Shown: positions 38,601 through 53,600 of the stretch, piece after piece
Layout: every line of letters begins with the position of its first letter
Position numbering within the stretch: position 1 is the stretch's first letter
NCBI RefSeq assembly: GCF_949628265.1
Contig: NC_088788.1
Span: forward strand, 32,226,335 to 32,290,334
Origin: Cloeon dipterum
Taxonomy: Eukaryota > Arthropoda > Insecta > Ephemeroptera > Baetidae
Direction: 5' to 3'
DNA: 64,000 nucleotides
Position numbers and translations under genes: made by a program
The notes under the pieces: model-generated
The model's database searches: none
What the model was told of the DNA's origin: nothing
Seen by the model: the letters and a program-made list of their open reading frames with translations, nothing else

Positions 38601-41600
38601 CATCTGAAAGTCACCAAGGAGTTTTGCAAAATTGGATTTTGCTTCAAATGAAGGACAATATTTGGAAGATGAATGTCAACGTGAAAAAGGAAAAGACTTT
38701 CACCACTGGAGATTACGGTAGTAAAGATTTGATTATAGCTTGCCACCTAAATTTATTTTCTCCTGTAATGTTGCAGTGTTTGAATTGAGAGTGGAAACAC
38801 CGATGAAAGATTTTGAAAACCATTTGATTTCGGCCAAGCTGAACAGGAACAACAATGACGTTGACTTTACAAGCATAATTCTAACTCCTCTGATTGGCGA
38901 TTACGCGTTGAACTTGTCTAACCGGCACATAGTCGAAACAAACAAACTAAAGGCCAAGTTAACAGTTTCTAATCAGGGCGACTCAGTCACAGATTTGAGA
39001 TTAACCGCGACGCATATTCCTATCAGCCAGGGCGTGGAAGCAGAGATCTCTCTTTACATGCCTGACATTTTAGAAATTAAAAGCGAAGTCACGGTTGTTG
39101 TCCGAGAAGACGGCGCCGACGCCAAAGTGAACTATTTCAGCAACGACGAACTGTTGCACGACTTTAAGCTCGGCCTAGAGTACGAGAATGAAGGCGACTG
39201 GGACAAACTTAGTGTCGATTTTTCAGGCTACAGCTACATGGTAATGCCCTCGCGGTGGAAACTCGTCGTCAAGCTCGAAGGCACAAACCTTAATCACACC
39301 GGTTACCTCGAGGTCAACAAACTAATTCTAGAACACAAGTTCGAGTTCAACGAGAATGAAAGTAGCTGTGCCTTTGACCTGAAAGGAGTGGCGGATCAAA
39401 AGGAAATTCTGAACGTCGGCATACTGTACGAGGATGTACTGGACGGCAAGTATTTCTTAACCGTGATGGGGACGCAGGTTTTCGACGTACAATGCCAAGT
39501 CAACCTGGGCTACGTTAACATGATGTTCATGAACAAAGCTCTGCAGATCTTGACACGGGTTTCAGACGAAAACGAGATGGAAACTAACACCAGAATTATA
39601 GCCAGTGGAAAACTGTACGCGACTGTGAAAACTAGCGTCTACTTGCGGTTCAAAGACGACGAAGGCGGGGTAGAGTCAGCAATAATTAGCCTGGACGTCG
39701 TGTCAGAAAAAAATAGTGCCAACGTCCAGGTAAACTTGGATGCTTGGCGCCGACTGGTCACGAACGTGAAAGGTAAATACGAAGATCACAAGGCTGAGCT
39801 GGAGCTCGACGTGCTCTCCACGAACAACACGCTTAGTTTCAAGTACTGGAAGGTAGATGACGTAATTTTTTATTCGGACGCGTATGTGTACTTCGAGATT
39901 CCGGCAGCCGCAGTCGGCGTGGTAATCCACGAGGGACCATTCAAGTTAAGGGCGGAAGCTGAAGGCGCCGTTGACGAGGACATGGTCGTTTACGCCGTTG
40001 CCCAAGTGGACTCGGACGACTCTATTTACTTCCCTATGTCGGTGAAGGCGCAGTGGCAACTGCCGCAAGACGATCCTATCAAGACTGGAGGGAGAGTGAT
40101 ATTCACAGCTCCAGGCAACTTAAATATCAAGTTTTCCGGCCACCTTGACTACACGGACGCAAACAAGTACCTGAATGCAACCCTCCTCCAAACTATGGGC
40201 GAAGGCGAACATTATGAAGCGCACACCTATGAAGTGCTTGCGTCGCATAAAACCTTTGAGAAGCAGTATTTGTTTGCGCGGTACCGTTACGACGAAGAGA
40301 AAGTGGAGGTCGAGGTTATGCTGACGGAAATGATGCTGGAAACGAAGCTGATAACGCCGATTCAGAACTACAAGTACGTCAGCCTGAAGGCGGGCGTGGC
40401 GGAAAGGTCGGAGACGGAAAGGCAAATTCTTGAATTCGTCCGAGACGAATACATTATGAATGCCGAACTTTTATTCAAGAAGAACAAAATGATTGGCTCC
40501 GCAAAATCCAACAACGGATTCGAGTTGGAATCTTCCATGACCAAGATCGAAACTGAAGCGTCAACTGATGTGGCCATTGAAGTGGTGTTAAACAAAATTA
40601 GCCGAGTCGAGGCCGGAGTATACATGCAGTATGGACAAGGAGTCATGGATGTTGCAGCAAACGTAAGAATATTCTCGAGTATTAAAAAAACTTGGTTGTT
40701 TCGTGTGCACCAATTTTTATAACCATTGCGCTCATGAAAGTCACCCAGGAAATTTCAATAGAAGGCGTTGATTATTGAAAATACTTAACGTATTGTGCTT
40801 GTGTTGTCACAAAACAATGCTGTCTTGCATTAAATTTTTAACAATTAGGCTCGTTAATATGTATTTAAATCATTTAGAGCTATCACGAGGGACTATATAA
40901 ATAATTATAAAAATGCTGCTAAACCTACAGTATTATTTATTTTCAATTTTTTACGTCGGAAGTTTAAAAGAGTCATTGATTGATATACGCGAATAAAATG
41001 TTATAGATTTGAAAGAAGTTATGCAACCTGTTCGTAAGATATGCTTGGCGGCGCAGTGTTTCTCCTTCGAAGGCGCTTAAACGCACAATTGGCGGAGCAT
41101 TGTGATGTAAAGCGGAGATCATACATTGTTTATATTTGACTAGCTTTGCATTTTTAGATGCAACCATAGCAAGATGTTTTTATTATCCAATGGTTATATA
41201 GAAGTTGCTAAAATACATAAAGCAAATTTTTAATGTCGTGCTAGTTTTTTACTATCAAGGGGAAACTTTAGAGCTTTTAAAAATTGTAAAAGGTCCTCAT
41301 GGCTATAAACCTTATAAAATCTTGATTATTCTAATTTCAGGTGACCAGAAACGGAGAAACCCACAGGATGCAGTCAGTGATAATGAACACATCGGACAAA
41401 AAACGGTTTGGTATAAAAACTGAATACATGAAGAAGCGTTATGAAATGGAAATATATTCAACAAGGGCGAACGAAGGAAATTACAGTCAGGGTTTTAGAT
41501 TAGCTACTCAAGGGTTGGCATCAGAGTTTCACTACGAGAAAACAGAACAGAGTTCCGCAGCCATCTTCAAGTATCAAGAGCAGTACCTGAAATGTCAGCT

Positions 41601-44600
41601 GAATGGCTCGACAACAGCCGGATCTCTCCACGTCACGCAAAAAAATGGGAACGTTGGATCACAAATGACTCTTGCATTCGACTTTGAAGGAAAAATTGAC
41701 ACCGAGTTCAGAGTTCGACTAAACGAACAGCTTTCTGACAGCGACGAAGTCGATATTCCTTTGTTCGCTAAAGCTATTGTGCGTCCGGGCCAGGAAGTAC
41801 ACCTGAGCTTCTATCACGGTGGATCAATTTACCTTTTCGAGGGTTCAATCGTGAAAAAAGAAGAGGAAATAAAAATCAACGGAGCAACCATTACTCCATA
41901 CTTTGAGGCAATCCGCTTGAACGCCAGCTACAGCTTTGAGAGCACACAGAAATGTATCAACACGCACTTGGACATCGGATCTGATTTCTATGAGCTAAAG
42001 TCTAACATTTCGATGGATGGATCGTACTCTATTGAACTCAACATGGATGCCAAGTCCTCTGTACCTGACTATGAAGCGATAAAAATTAAAGGTGGCTTCA
42101 GCAACAACGAAAAATTCAAAGGAGTGCTGCAGATGATTTTTCCCACGAACACGTACAAAATAGCTGTTGAATACTCGCAAGAAGCTGCATGCAGTTTGAA
42201 GCTCGAAACAGATGACAATGAATATTTGTTTAAGTACGTCAGGTTGGATGACAACACGAACTTTGTCGAGTACTTCCGCGACCAGAATCAACTGCTGAAC
42301 TCGACTTTTGTGTTTGCGAACGAAAGCCTGCTAGTGACCATCATGACTCCTTTCGAGAGATTCAATAATTTGACCTTTGATATTGGTTACGGCGCAAATT
42401 TGCCAAGCAAAAATTTAGTCGTGCACAAAAACAACGAGGTGGTCTTTATGGCGCAAATGTTTCCAATCGACCAAGAAGATATTGCCAGCGGAACTGGAAT
42501 TACGGCTACCATCTACCAGGGAGACCAAAAATTCGTGTATGATGCTCAATTCTCGATCGACAACCCAGTGTTTATTGTCTTGAAACAACACGAAGATGGA
42601 AATGTCACGAGAGACATCTTGCATTTTAGCCTAAACGTGACGGACGAGAATTCTGCTTCAGGAAAGGCGGAAATCATGCTTCCCATCTCTCCAAACACAA
42701 AGTTGCTGGCAAAGGGACAGATTCAAATTGAAAACAAAAACGCCGAGTTTAAAATGAGCTACAAGTTTGACGAGGAAGAGGAAAACAACTTTGCTATCCA
42801 CTATTTCACCTACACTGACAACTACAACATTTACAACATAGTGACCAACTTGACGACGCCGTTCAAAGGATACGAGAGCATGTCGCTTAGGATCACGAGT
42901 AGCTGGACCGAAACGGTGGTCAAGTTCACTAGTCAATTGCCCAGCTATGAAAACATTGCTCTGATCGCGGTGCACAGACTGGAGGGACCTCAAAAAGAGC
43001 TCTGGGTTCAATACCAGAACATGAAGAAAAGTGCGCTTTTCGTGAAAGCGTTGTTCCACAACGAGCCCAACAATAAACGAATTGAACTTAGCACGCAAAC
43101 GCCATTTTTGAACGGACAGGCACTTGCTTCAAACAATGGAACAGTGATGGAAATTATGGTAGAGCACGAAGGAATTACTCTCTGCCAGATCATTTCCAAA
43201 TTTGAAGAGATCACGAACGGCAATATTTACGAATTTTCATTCAAAAAGCCCGAGAAGGTCTTCAAACTGAAGTCAAAATTGGTCAAGCAGCTCGGTGTTT
43301 TGTTTGAATTCGATTCATATCTTGACAACGAATTGCTGGCGAAAATCGATTTCATAGTCGACGCATTGGGATCTTTCAGCTCTAACATAACCGTCAAAGA
43401 AACACAATACGAAATGACTGGAACCTTGAACTGGCTGGAGAAATCGATAAACCTTGTCATTAAAAATCAAGACAACTTCCAGGCTAAATTACAATTCGTT
43501 CTTCTATGGAAAGGATTTGTTAAAATATCTTCCACAGAAATACAACACGACATCAACGTCGCCTGGATTTTTTCCGAAAGTCTCACCAACTTCAACATAT
43601 CAAGAGGCGAAGTCATGAAAATGGATTTCAGTGCGAGCGAGGATAGCTTAGAATTCAAATACGAGCGCAACGGAAAAGAATACTCCTTCACATTCGGTCA
43701 AACTCGCCCAACTGGATGGCCAAATATTCTTTTAAAAATTGTGTGGGACGATGAAAGTTTGATTGATTTCTTGCACGAGTTTTTAACTGATGCGCATTTG
43801 CTGATCGTCCGAACACGGCTCACGTCTCCTTTCCTCGGCAACCACAAAAACATGAAATTCAGTCTAACCCTCAAAACAAAAAGCATCATCGAAATCGAGG
43901 CGGAGTTCAAGTGGCGACCAAAAGATGTGACGCTCTTTACGGCAGCCTTGCAAATGGACCGACTGGCAGCTTTAGCTTCCGTGGCGTTTGTGTCTCCTTT
44001 CAATTCAAATTTCACCTTCAACGCACAGTTTGATTTCTCTGGCGCCGAAAAAACGTTTGCCGTCGTTTACGTCCTAGGCAACGTCGTTTCCATCGAAGGA
44101 AGTATTCAACCAACTGGGGACGAGCAGTCCATCAGCATTAAATTGCGGACACCAATTGTCGGATACAGCACGGTTGATCTGGTCGCTTCCCACAAGGTCA
44201 ATGGCAAATCACAAAGAGCCGAAATGCATTTCACAAAGGAAACCGATAAAAAGAGCATCGAAATTTTCTATGACGACCGAAATTTAAAAGCAAACGCAAT
44301 CATCAATCCTGAACTGCGTTGTGTTTTGTCAGCAACCTATGAAAAGAAGGAAGGCATTCACAATATTCAAGGCTTTGCGAAGTGGAGTGGTACCAAAGAA
44401 CCTTTCAAGTTCGAGGGTAGCTACAAGCCACGCGAAAAATTCTCCATCTCTTTGACAAGCCCACAAAATGAAAAATATTCGTTTGACCACAAAATGATAT
44501 GGCAAAAGGAGAAAAAAGCAGTTGACGTTTTTATCCAGAAAGCAGACGAGACAATGGAGCTGAGTGGCAGCCTTTCAACTCAAGAGAATTTGAACGTTCT

Positions 44601-47600
44601 GATCGCGTCCATCAAATCCACCTGGTTTAGTTACGTGAAAATTTCAGCGATTTCAGACAGCAAGACAAATGAATTAGGGGGTGCTCTCCAAATTGAAGAC
44701 TCCGCTTATTCGATGAAGGCTAGCCAAGTGGTGGGGAACACTTACGACATCAAACTCTATGACGGTCAGGAGGAAAAATACAACATTCAGGTCACGTTTG
44801 AAGGCGAATATCGTTCAGGGTTGAAAGTGGCATTGAAAAGCACAACGCCAGGGTACAAATTCACTACAGACGCTGCAATAACGGCAAATGAAGAAATGCT
44901 GCACGTTTCGAGCTCAATTTCATGGGGTGATGGAGAAACAGTCTATTTTTCACTGAAGAATTCTGTTAACACGGAAATCGAGTGCGTCTTGAATACGGAA
45001 AACGTCAAAGACAGCGAAGTCTACCTATCTTTTGGGTCAAATTTCATAACTGCGATGATGAGAAATCAAAGCGAAACCTACAAAGGAGGCTTAAAGTTCG
45101 AACTTGGCGAATTTTACTCGATCAACGGAACGTACGAAATCAGCGGCAAAAATTACGAGGTCCTTACTTACTATGATCCCAATGAAATTAAACTCCACGT
45201 AGCATATGCTTGGCCGCGCGACAAAAGAATAGAGACTGTGATTGTGTTGAAGCCCGGAGACGTGTCAATGACTCTGAAAACGCCATACATTCAATACCAC
45301 AACATACAAATCAACGGTAAATACTCTGAGCATATGACCTACAATGACTACCAATTAGCAAGTACGGCTGACGCCAAGTGGAACGACTTCCTTGTGACCG
45401 TTTCTGGTGTGATCAAAAGCTCGCAGAATAACTATGGCTTGGACGGTCGGCTTGTTTGGGACAGTACTAATGAAATGAGACTGAAGTTTGGAGTAATTGC
45501 TAGCAAGCAGGTCAATTTCGAATTGAAAACACCATTCAGAGGGTTGCCCTATTTCTCAGCACAATTGGAAGCATTAAAATATCGGCACCTTGTTTCTGGA
45601 ATAAGCGGAGTTTTGAGAACACCTTTTGAAAAACTCCCAGTCCTGAATTTCACCTTCAACACGGTGAATGAGGAGATCGAAATGAAATTTTCGTTTGATA
45701 CGGCTACTTACAAGAACGTCTCCATTCATACCATCCTGAAGAGTAAAAATGGAAAATATCTGCATATGCAAATCCACGCGCCATTCTTCAGCCACGTCAA
45801 ACATCTCATTGTGAACGCGCGTACGAGCAAATTGATTGGAAAAAATGGACAGGAAACAATGATTTCACTGCATCTTGATGAGAAAGAGTACAGTATTCAC
45901 AACAATTACACTCTATTGAAGAGGAGGCTTGACAGTTACGTGTTCATGAAAGGTCCAAATATTGAGCCAATCGTCATCAGATTTGGAGGCCAATTCGAAA
46001 TGGAATCCATGGAGAGCTTTGATTTGGAAACCTATTTCAACGATATTCTGCTCGGATTCCAGTACAAGTCGGACAAAGATTTGCTATTGCGTGGACGAAT
46101 TTGCCTATCAACGATAATTCCCATTCCCAACACTGATTTCACTCTCAATCTCGTCCGCAGCAGTCACTTTGAAGGAAGGTTCGATTATAGCTATGGAGAT
46201 TTTACTGGTAACGCCCTAGTGAAGAACAAGCTACAAAAAGACTCTCTGGAAACCGTGTTGTACCTAAATCTGCCTCACATCCTCAAATACCCTCTTCAGG
46301 TCGAACTGACTGCAAATTACAACCAACCAAGATTGCAATTCAACGGATTTGCAAGTTTCATGGCTGAGCACCGACTGGAGCTCGTTATGGTGCAAACGTC
46401 GTTCAGGACGACGCTCAACGCCGAATTGGACAGCGCCTTTTTCAAGGGCAAGAACAAATTCGAGCTTACTTTGAGCGGTGGGTCTCTCAGCGTATCCATC
46501 AATGACGAAATAAAAATTACCGGTATGAAGAAAACGAACCAGCTCATGCTCACCCTGAGTCAAGTGTCTTCAAGACAGGATCACACGCTGACTTACAATT
46601 GGGATCTTTCGCAACCACCAACCTTTGACGTTACCCTGGAGTCCCCAGTCTTGGCATCCAAAAAAGCAACCTTTTCGGCTACGTACCTGGGCGCCTTCAA
46701 GGGCGTGAACATCAAACTTGTGTCTGGGTCGGAATCAATGAAACTGGATTACGATGTGGTAAACCAGACACACTCAAAGGGCCTGAGACTTGTGGTTGGC
46801 AACTCGCAAACACAGCTGTTGAATCTTGCAGCTTACTTGGATCAAACCAATAACGGACACAAGCTTCTAGCAGAACTGAATTTGTTTGAAATAGACTACA
46901 AAGCTGTCTTTGAATATTCTTTGCCGGTCCAAAGCGCGAATCCAAATTTGGAAGTCAACTTTTTCCTAAGTTTGCCGTATCTCTTCCCATTCAGGCTTCT
47001 GGATTTGAATGTAAAGACTGGAAAAGATGCCGAGGAATACTTCATCAATTCCAATATTGCCATAGACAACGACAAAGTCAACTTGAACGGAAAATTGGTC
47101 AGTAATCAACTGAGCATCGATATCTCGTCAACTTTTGAAGAAATGAGGTCATTGTCACTGGAAGGCTCGTTCGCGGAGAAAGGAGAACAGCAGAGTGTGA
47201 ACGCATTGCTAGTAGTGAACGGCTTGGAGTTTCTCAAAACTAACATCTCGGTGATCCGATTGCTAAATGGTGTGATTCTGCAAGTGGAGTCTAGCTCTAA
47301 AATCAAGCACTTTGAACACATTTTCCTTAAGTTGTCAATTCCATCAGAGCAGCGGTTCAGCCTGACTGCACAGTTTGAGCTGAGAGGAACAACACACTTT
47401 GACGCTCACTTGTCTCTGTCATGCAAACCTGGATACACGAATATGGAAATGAAAGTTACTGGCCTGACAGTTAATATGTACCTGACAACAAACCAAGGCT
47501 TTTTTGGATACAAAACTCCAAGTGATGAATACAGCATCAGGATTTATTCAAAATCATCTGGCCACCAGTTAGACAGCGAAGTGACAGTAAACAGCGGAAA

Positions 47601-50600
47601 AGTTCAGCTCTTTAAAACTGGTCTCTTTGGAATGTACTACAACCACACCGACTTTTACATTTTGATGAGCACGAATTGCATCTACGAGACACTGCCGGAT
47701 ACAGTCCTCTCATTCAGCGCCACCAAGTCCGAAATCAAATTTGGAACCGAATTCGACTACAAGATTGGAGACAAGCGGTCCTATTCTGTAATAATAAATC
47801 ACTTCATGGAAAGCGCTACAAACTTTGACATTGGTTTAACGTTTGAGAGCAATGACAAGGAAACATTCGTCACCAAGATTACGCACGTTCTGAAAGAAGA
47901 TTTGTACATAGCCCTGGCGCAGGTGAATAAAGACATCGTCAAAATAACCAAAATAAACCAGAACAACGCGATTTTGGTGACAGGAACAATTATCTGCGCA
48001 GATTTCGCGAGCGACCTAAGTGGAAAACTGTTGAATGAGATCAGCAGCAAAGGCGTTGACCTGAAAATCACATGGGATGGAGACCTGTACCAAGCTGGCG
48101 GTAGCTACAATTACAGTGACGGCGAATTCATGCAGGCAAAGTTTAACCTAAACTCCCCACAAACTGGTCAGTATATCGGTCAGTTAGAATATTCAGACAC
48201 ATCCAACCTGCACGTTTTGTTTGATCGCGACCAATCGCCCATTCTCCTGGTTGAATTATCCAGTCAAAAAATGCGTACTATGTACATTTTGCTGAACACG
48301 ACATCGACAAAATTCATGCTGAGTGAATACCAAAGCAGCAATTACTCTTACGAGCTCTTGACCAGTGTATACTACGATGAGAAGACGATTCAAATGCAAT
48401 ACGACTATGACACATTCCCTGAGAGTCCAGATTCTTACAGAATGAACGCTACGATTGTCACGCCTATCAGGTCAGTTGGAGTGAGCAGCGAACAATTCAT
48501 TAGTGAGACGTACAACCTGAGTCAGTCGTATGTATCGTGGGAGACTCTGGACAAACGAGTTGGCTATAAGTTTGAAATTACACAAGATGACGTGAAAACA
48601 AATCTGAAAACGTCTGTTGAAATCCCACACCGAACCATCGACCTGAACACTCACTACAAGTTGAAGAAAGTCGCCGAGCTTACTAACCTAGAATGCGGAA
48701 TTCAATTTAACTGGAACTCTAAGTTACGTCTCATTCCGGTCACGTTCGTGACAAACGTTACGCTGGACCACGCGCAAGAAGTGGCTTACCATTACACGGT
48801 GCTAACACATCCCTCATTCAACAGCAGCTTCATGATCAACGGCAGGATGACAAAGCCAAATCCATACGAAAACTTCTTCAACGTAGAAATGGGATCTGTG
48901 GAAAACGGAATAATGAGTCCAGTTCTCAGGATCAATTCGAATGCTACTCGCAAAGCTCTGTCAAGTCTCTACCAAATTATTCTTGAACATCCAAAGACAG
49001 GAATACAACAGCAGTGGGAGCTTAATGTTTCCTACGACCGTGGTCTTGCTGCGAAACTGTCGCTGCAGCGTGGAGGAGAAAACCGCGGCTTCAGCTCAGT
49101 CAGCTTTGCATATAACAGCGCAGGAAAGAAAATAGAAGTCGGGCTAACTCACAATGAACTGACGGCTGACGCAATGGGACTATTAACTATGGACAAACAG
49201 AACAAAAGGTAGATAACAAATTTAACTTATAATGCATTGAAGCAAATTGTGTGGATTTTAGATATAAAAGAATTTCATAAAATAATTATTACAGAGGAAA
49301 TTATTTTTTTAAATTTATAATTCTTTTTAACATTAAAAATTGTCTTGAGATTAGTTTCCCATTTTTTATTCAGGTATATATAAATTTTGTTCAGGTTTGG
49401 AGTGCACGCTTCAGCTTCTTTTGATGAATTCATGCCACCAATAATGTTCACGACTGTCGTGGAAAAACCGGAGACAAGCAGTTTCATTTTAACATCAGAA
49501 ATTAATTTGGCACTGCAGAGAGCATATTTTGGAGAGGCAAGTATTAATTTAGTTGCTTGTATTGTTTTATAATTTAAAATCGTAGGCTAAGTGGACACCC
49601 AATCATGTATCAGCACAATTGAGCACGCACGAGTACGATGAAACTCGCACCGCTTTGCAAGCAGCCGTTACCCTGAACACGACCAACACCCTTTCGTTTG
49701 CAGCTAAATACAAGTCTTCCATTTGGGCAAATCTGACGCAGGATCTTTTGGGATCATTTGAGCACGGAAAAATCATTGTCAAACAAATTTCTCGTGGACT
49801 TTGCGACACTACCAAAGAGGAAGTGTTTGCACGGTAACTCCTTGCACGGATTATCTTAGGATTCGACGTTTTAAGTTTTGGGGTATTTATTGAAAACGTC
49901 TAGTTTTCAACGAGTTAAGAGATATCCTAAGGGGAAAAAGTTTGATTGGATGCCGTTTGCGTATGAAGTAGCTCTGAAGGTAAAAATAGTTATGGGATTT
50001 AACATGGGAAATCATTAATTTTTTTTTTAATTTATGAGCTCCATTTTCGTCACTCCACCGCTGTACGTGGTTTACATAAGAAAAGACTACACGAATTCAA
50101 TGGTTTCACCAAAAACTAAAACGTCGAAACCAAGAATTTCCTATTGTTAGATTCGGTTTCTCAAAACAAAAACTTACGCATATTTTTAATAATAGATATG
50201 CGTCGATCATAAAATCAGGAGCCGTGAAAAATGTGTATCACACGATCGTGGAACACACGACTTCTGAAATTAACAGCGTTCGTCAAGACTTGGCTAGTTT
50301 CCGGCAGCAAGTTCTGCAGATTTACAAGAGAGACGATTTCTACGTGAAAACGATTACTGAATACTTCATCAAAGCTTTGTAAGATTTTACCATCTGAGGA
50401 CCAGAACAAAAACTTTATGTTTCAATATGCAGCTCTAACAGTCGGCAGGCCTCTTCGCACGCTCTGGCCAAAGTGAAGCAAGCCTTCTTAGACTTCTTCA
50501 CGGAAACGATGCCTAATTTCTACGCAGTCATGTACAAAAACAGCTTTGAACCAATCGTATCTGCTTGCCAAAAATTCAGTCCAACATTCGCAAAGTCTCT

Positions 50601-53600
50601 CAGAAAAGTTTCTTCTATTTGGAATGAAATTTACAGCGGCGGTTCATCAGTTTTGAGGTAGGAATCAATTTTCTACTGAGTATAATGTCACTTAATTAAT
50701 CCACGAGTGCATTTCTCAGAACCTCCGTGTCATACATGCAAGAGGGAGTGAAAAGAATATCCAAGCACACGAGCGAAAATATGGCTTCTGTCTCAAACTG
50801 GGCTGTCGAAACCAAGGAATGGGTCACCACAGACTATTTGGAGCCTGGAAAAAGAGACTTGCTGGCAGCGGCGAATGCTTTGGAGACGTTTTTGAAGGAA
50901 ATGAATGGTTTGAAAATTTTAACTTTGTAGAAACGCTTTAAAGTGTGAAACATTTTAGCATTTTTTGTTTCCCTGCCAAGAGAGATCGAAATTTATCTGC
51001 TGTCGCTAGAGGAGGTCCAAGAAGGAATGCAAATTTACAAGCAATACGCCGCCTGGCTGGAAGAATTCAAGGTTGCTAGATTGGTTGCCGAGTTTAAAAA
51101 GGAGTTTGATAAGTAAGGGTTAATTTTCCTAACTAGAAATAATACTATATAATATTAATTCCATTTTAGCCTTACCGAACGTTTCTTGGAGGACTTGAAA
51201 GAATATTTAGGGGAGCACGCCATGATTGTGACGAAGGTCATTAAAGCGATAAAAGGATCTTACGACGAATTCATGCAAATGCCGTCGGTTGTTTACCTGA
51301 GAATGATTTACTCGAAAGTCAAGGCCAAGGTAACAATGAAGATATAAAAAGATTTGACTCGCAATATGAACCATCCCTTTTTCAGGCCGAGTTCATTTGG
51401 GAAGCGTGGGAAATGAAAATGTTCCTACAAGAGCTGGTGATTCGCACAGCCAATGAAGCGCTCGCGTTCATCAACAAAATCAGCTCATCAAGCGACGACT
51501 ATCGGAAGGGCGTTCTGCTCGAGGATGAGGAATACAATCTCAGATACGAGCCGGAAAATGGCGAGCTCTCGGGCAGCATCACCTTACCCGTAACTTGGAA
51601 GAGTTTTGACCAGTTGCCCACCTTGCCTGAGGACACAAACGAGAAGTTCCACAACCTCCGTTTCTCCTTAATGGACAAGGCGTACGAAGCGACCAACCTT
51701 GAAAATCTGCAAGACGCAATCTGGCGCACATTGCTGCCGCCTTTCAGATCTAACGCGCTCATCACAGTCAACGGCCACGTCATCACCTTCGACGGCAATC
51801 ATTACAAGGTCAAGAACGTATTTTGTGGAAGCTATCTCCTCGCTGCTGACTATATGGACAATACGTATGTTTTTTTGTTCAAAAGCAGACTTTTGATTAC
51901 GGTTAAATTGCACCCAAAACAGATTTGCTATCGTGGCAAGCTACGGCTCTGAAACGGAAAAGAAAGCGGGCCAGCTGTCGTCCTTAACCCTCTACACGCA
52001 CAACGGAAACAAGGTCACCATTGAGATGACACAGGTCTCAACAAGGACAGACGTGGATGGCCTGAGCAAGATTTTCATCAACGGCTCAACGGTAAAAAAA
52101 TCGAGCTAAATTTGTGTTATAAATTAAATCATGAGCTACACTTCCTTATTGAGCGAATATATGCAACCGGTGCGTCGCGTGTGATTAACAAATTGTATAA
52201 CTCCGCAGCAGGTGGAGCTCCCCCTCGTCGTCGACGACTTCGAGCTGACGCGACAGGGCCCCAAGGTGGTTGCCCTGAACGAACGAGGCGTCGGCCTACA
52301 CTGCAACATCGTCAACGGCATCTGCTCACTTGATCTGAGCGGCTGGTATCACGGAAAAGTGGCAGGGATCATGGGCTCCTTCGACAAAGAGCAGAGAAAC
52401 GACTTTGCCAAGCCGGACGGTCGCGTATTAGACTCGGTCGTCGAATTCCTTGAGGAGTGGAAGGTCTGACTGTGTCTCTTTACTTAATAAATCAACCGAA
52501 GGCTTCCTAATTTCAGGTGAGCGGATCGACTGATTGTGAAATGCCGAAGAAAGTGAAGACAAACAACAATGACGCCGGCGCTGCTGTTTGCGCTCAGCTC
52601 TTTTCAAAGTCATCGTCGGTGCTGCAGCCATGCTTCGCGCGACTCGACCCTGAACCCTTCCGCATCATGTGCGAGCAGGACGCGACGGACGGCGTCGCCA
52701 GCGATAAGGGACCCGACTGCCTCGCAGCCGAAGCGTATGTCGAACAGTGTCGATTCGTCGGCATGGATGTATCCCTACCTGCACACTGCTGTGAGTGATA
52801 TAAATATTTGTGAAAATTCAATAAATATCAAAACTAACTATTTAGCACGGTGTCGTCTTCCGGGCCGAAGCATCGCTGCAGGCGACGTAATAAGTTTCGA
52901 CAGTAGTCCAGGGTCTAGAGCGCCTCCGCCACCACAGATCGCGGATTTTGTGTTCTTGCTCGAACAAGGAAGCAACCAAAACTGCCTGCAAGGGCCCCAC
53001 CTTGTTGACCTTCCTGCAAAGATCGACTCGGTTCTACGTTCAACCCTGGGCATCAATAGCACCAAATTCGCGCTCGCCTCTTTTGGCGCAGGCAAGCCGC
53101 TCACCATTCACACCATTGAGGGCAACATCTGGAGCGGGCGACGCGGTGTCCAGAATGTTATGAGCAGGTAAAATAAAATCGCCGCAAATAATTTCGTGAT
53201 TTAAAAAGCAAATTGAACTAAAATATGTTGTAAGGGATGTTGGCGGTGTTGCATCAAATTAATCGAATCTTCATTTTGGGGACTAATTTTAAATAGAAAA
53301 AGAGAAATTAAAAGTTATTAGTTTTTAAGCTACTGCTACGTTAGTCACATTAACTGCTAAAATACCAAAACTACAGACACAAACACAAATTGTTTATAGT
53401 TTGGAGCTACCAAAGAGCGAATTGGCGGCAGATAACAAAGACCTGCGGCAGGCATTGTTCGCCGCGGCCTCCAAACTGCACTACCGACCTGGCGCCTCGA
53501 AAAATTTGATTCTGGTGCCGTGCACGTCATGTGGCAGGTCAGAAAAAACGGCTGACATATTCTCTGAAGCCTCAAGCGGACTTGTTTTTACTGATATTAA

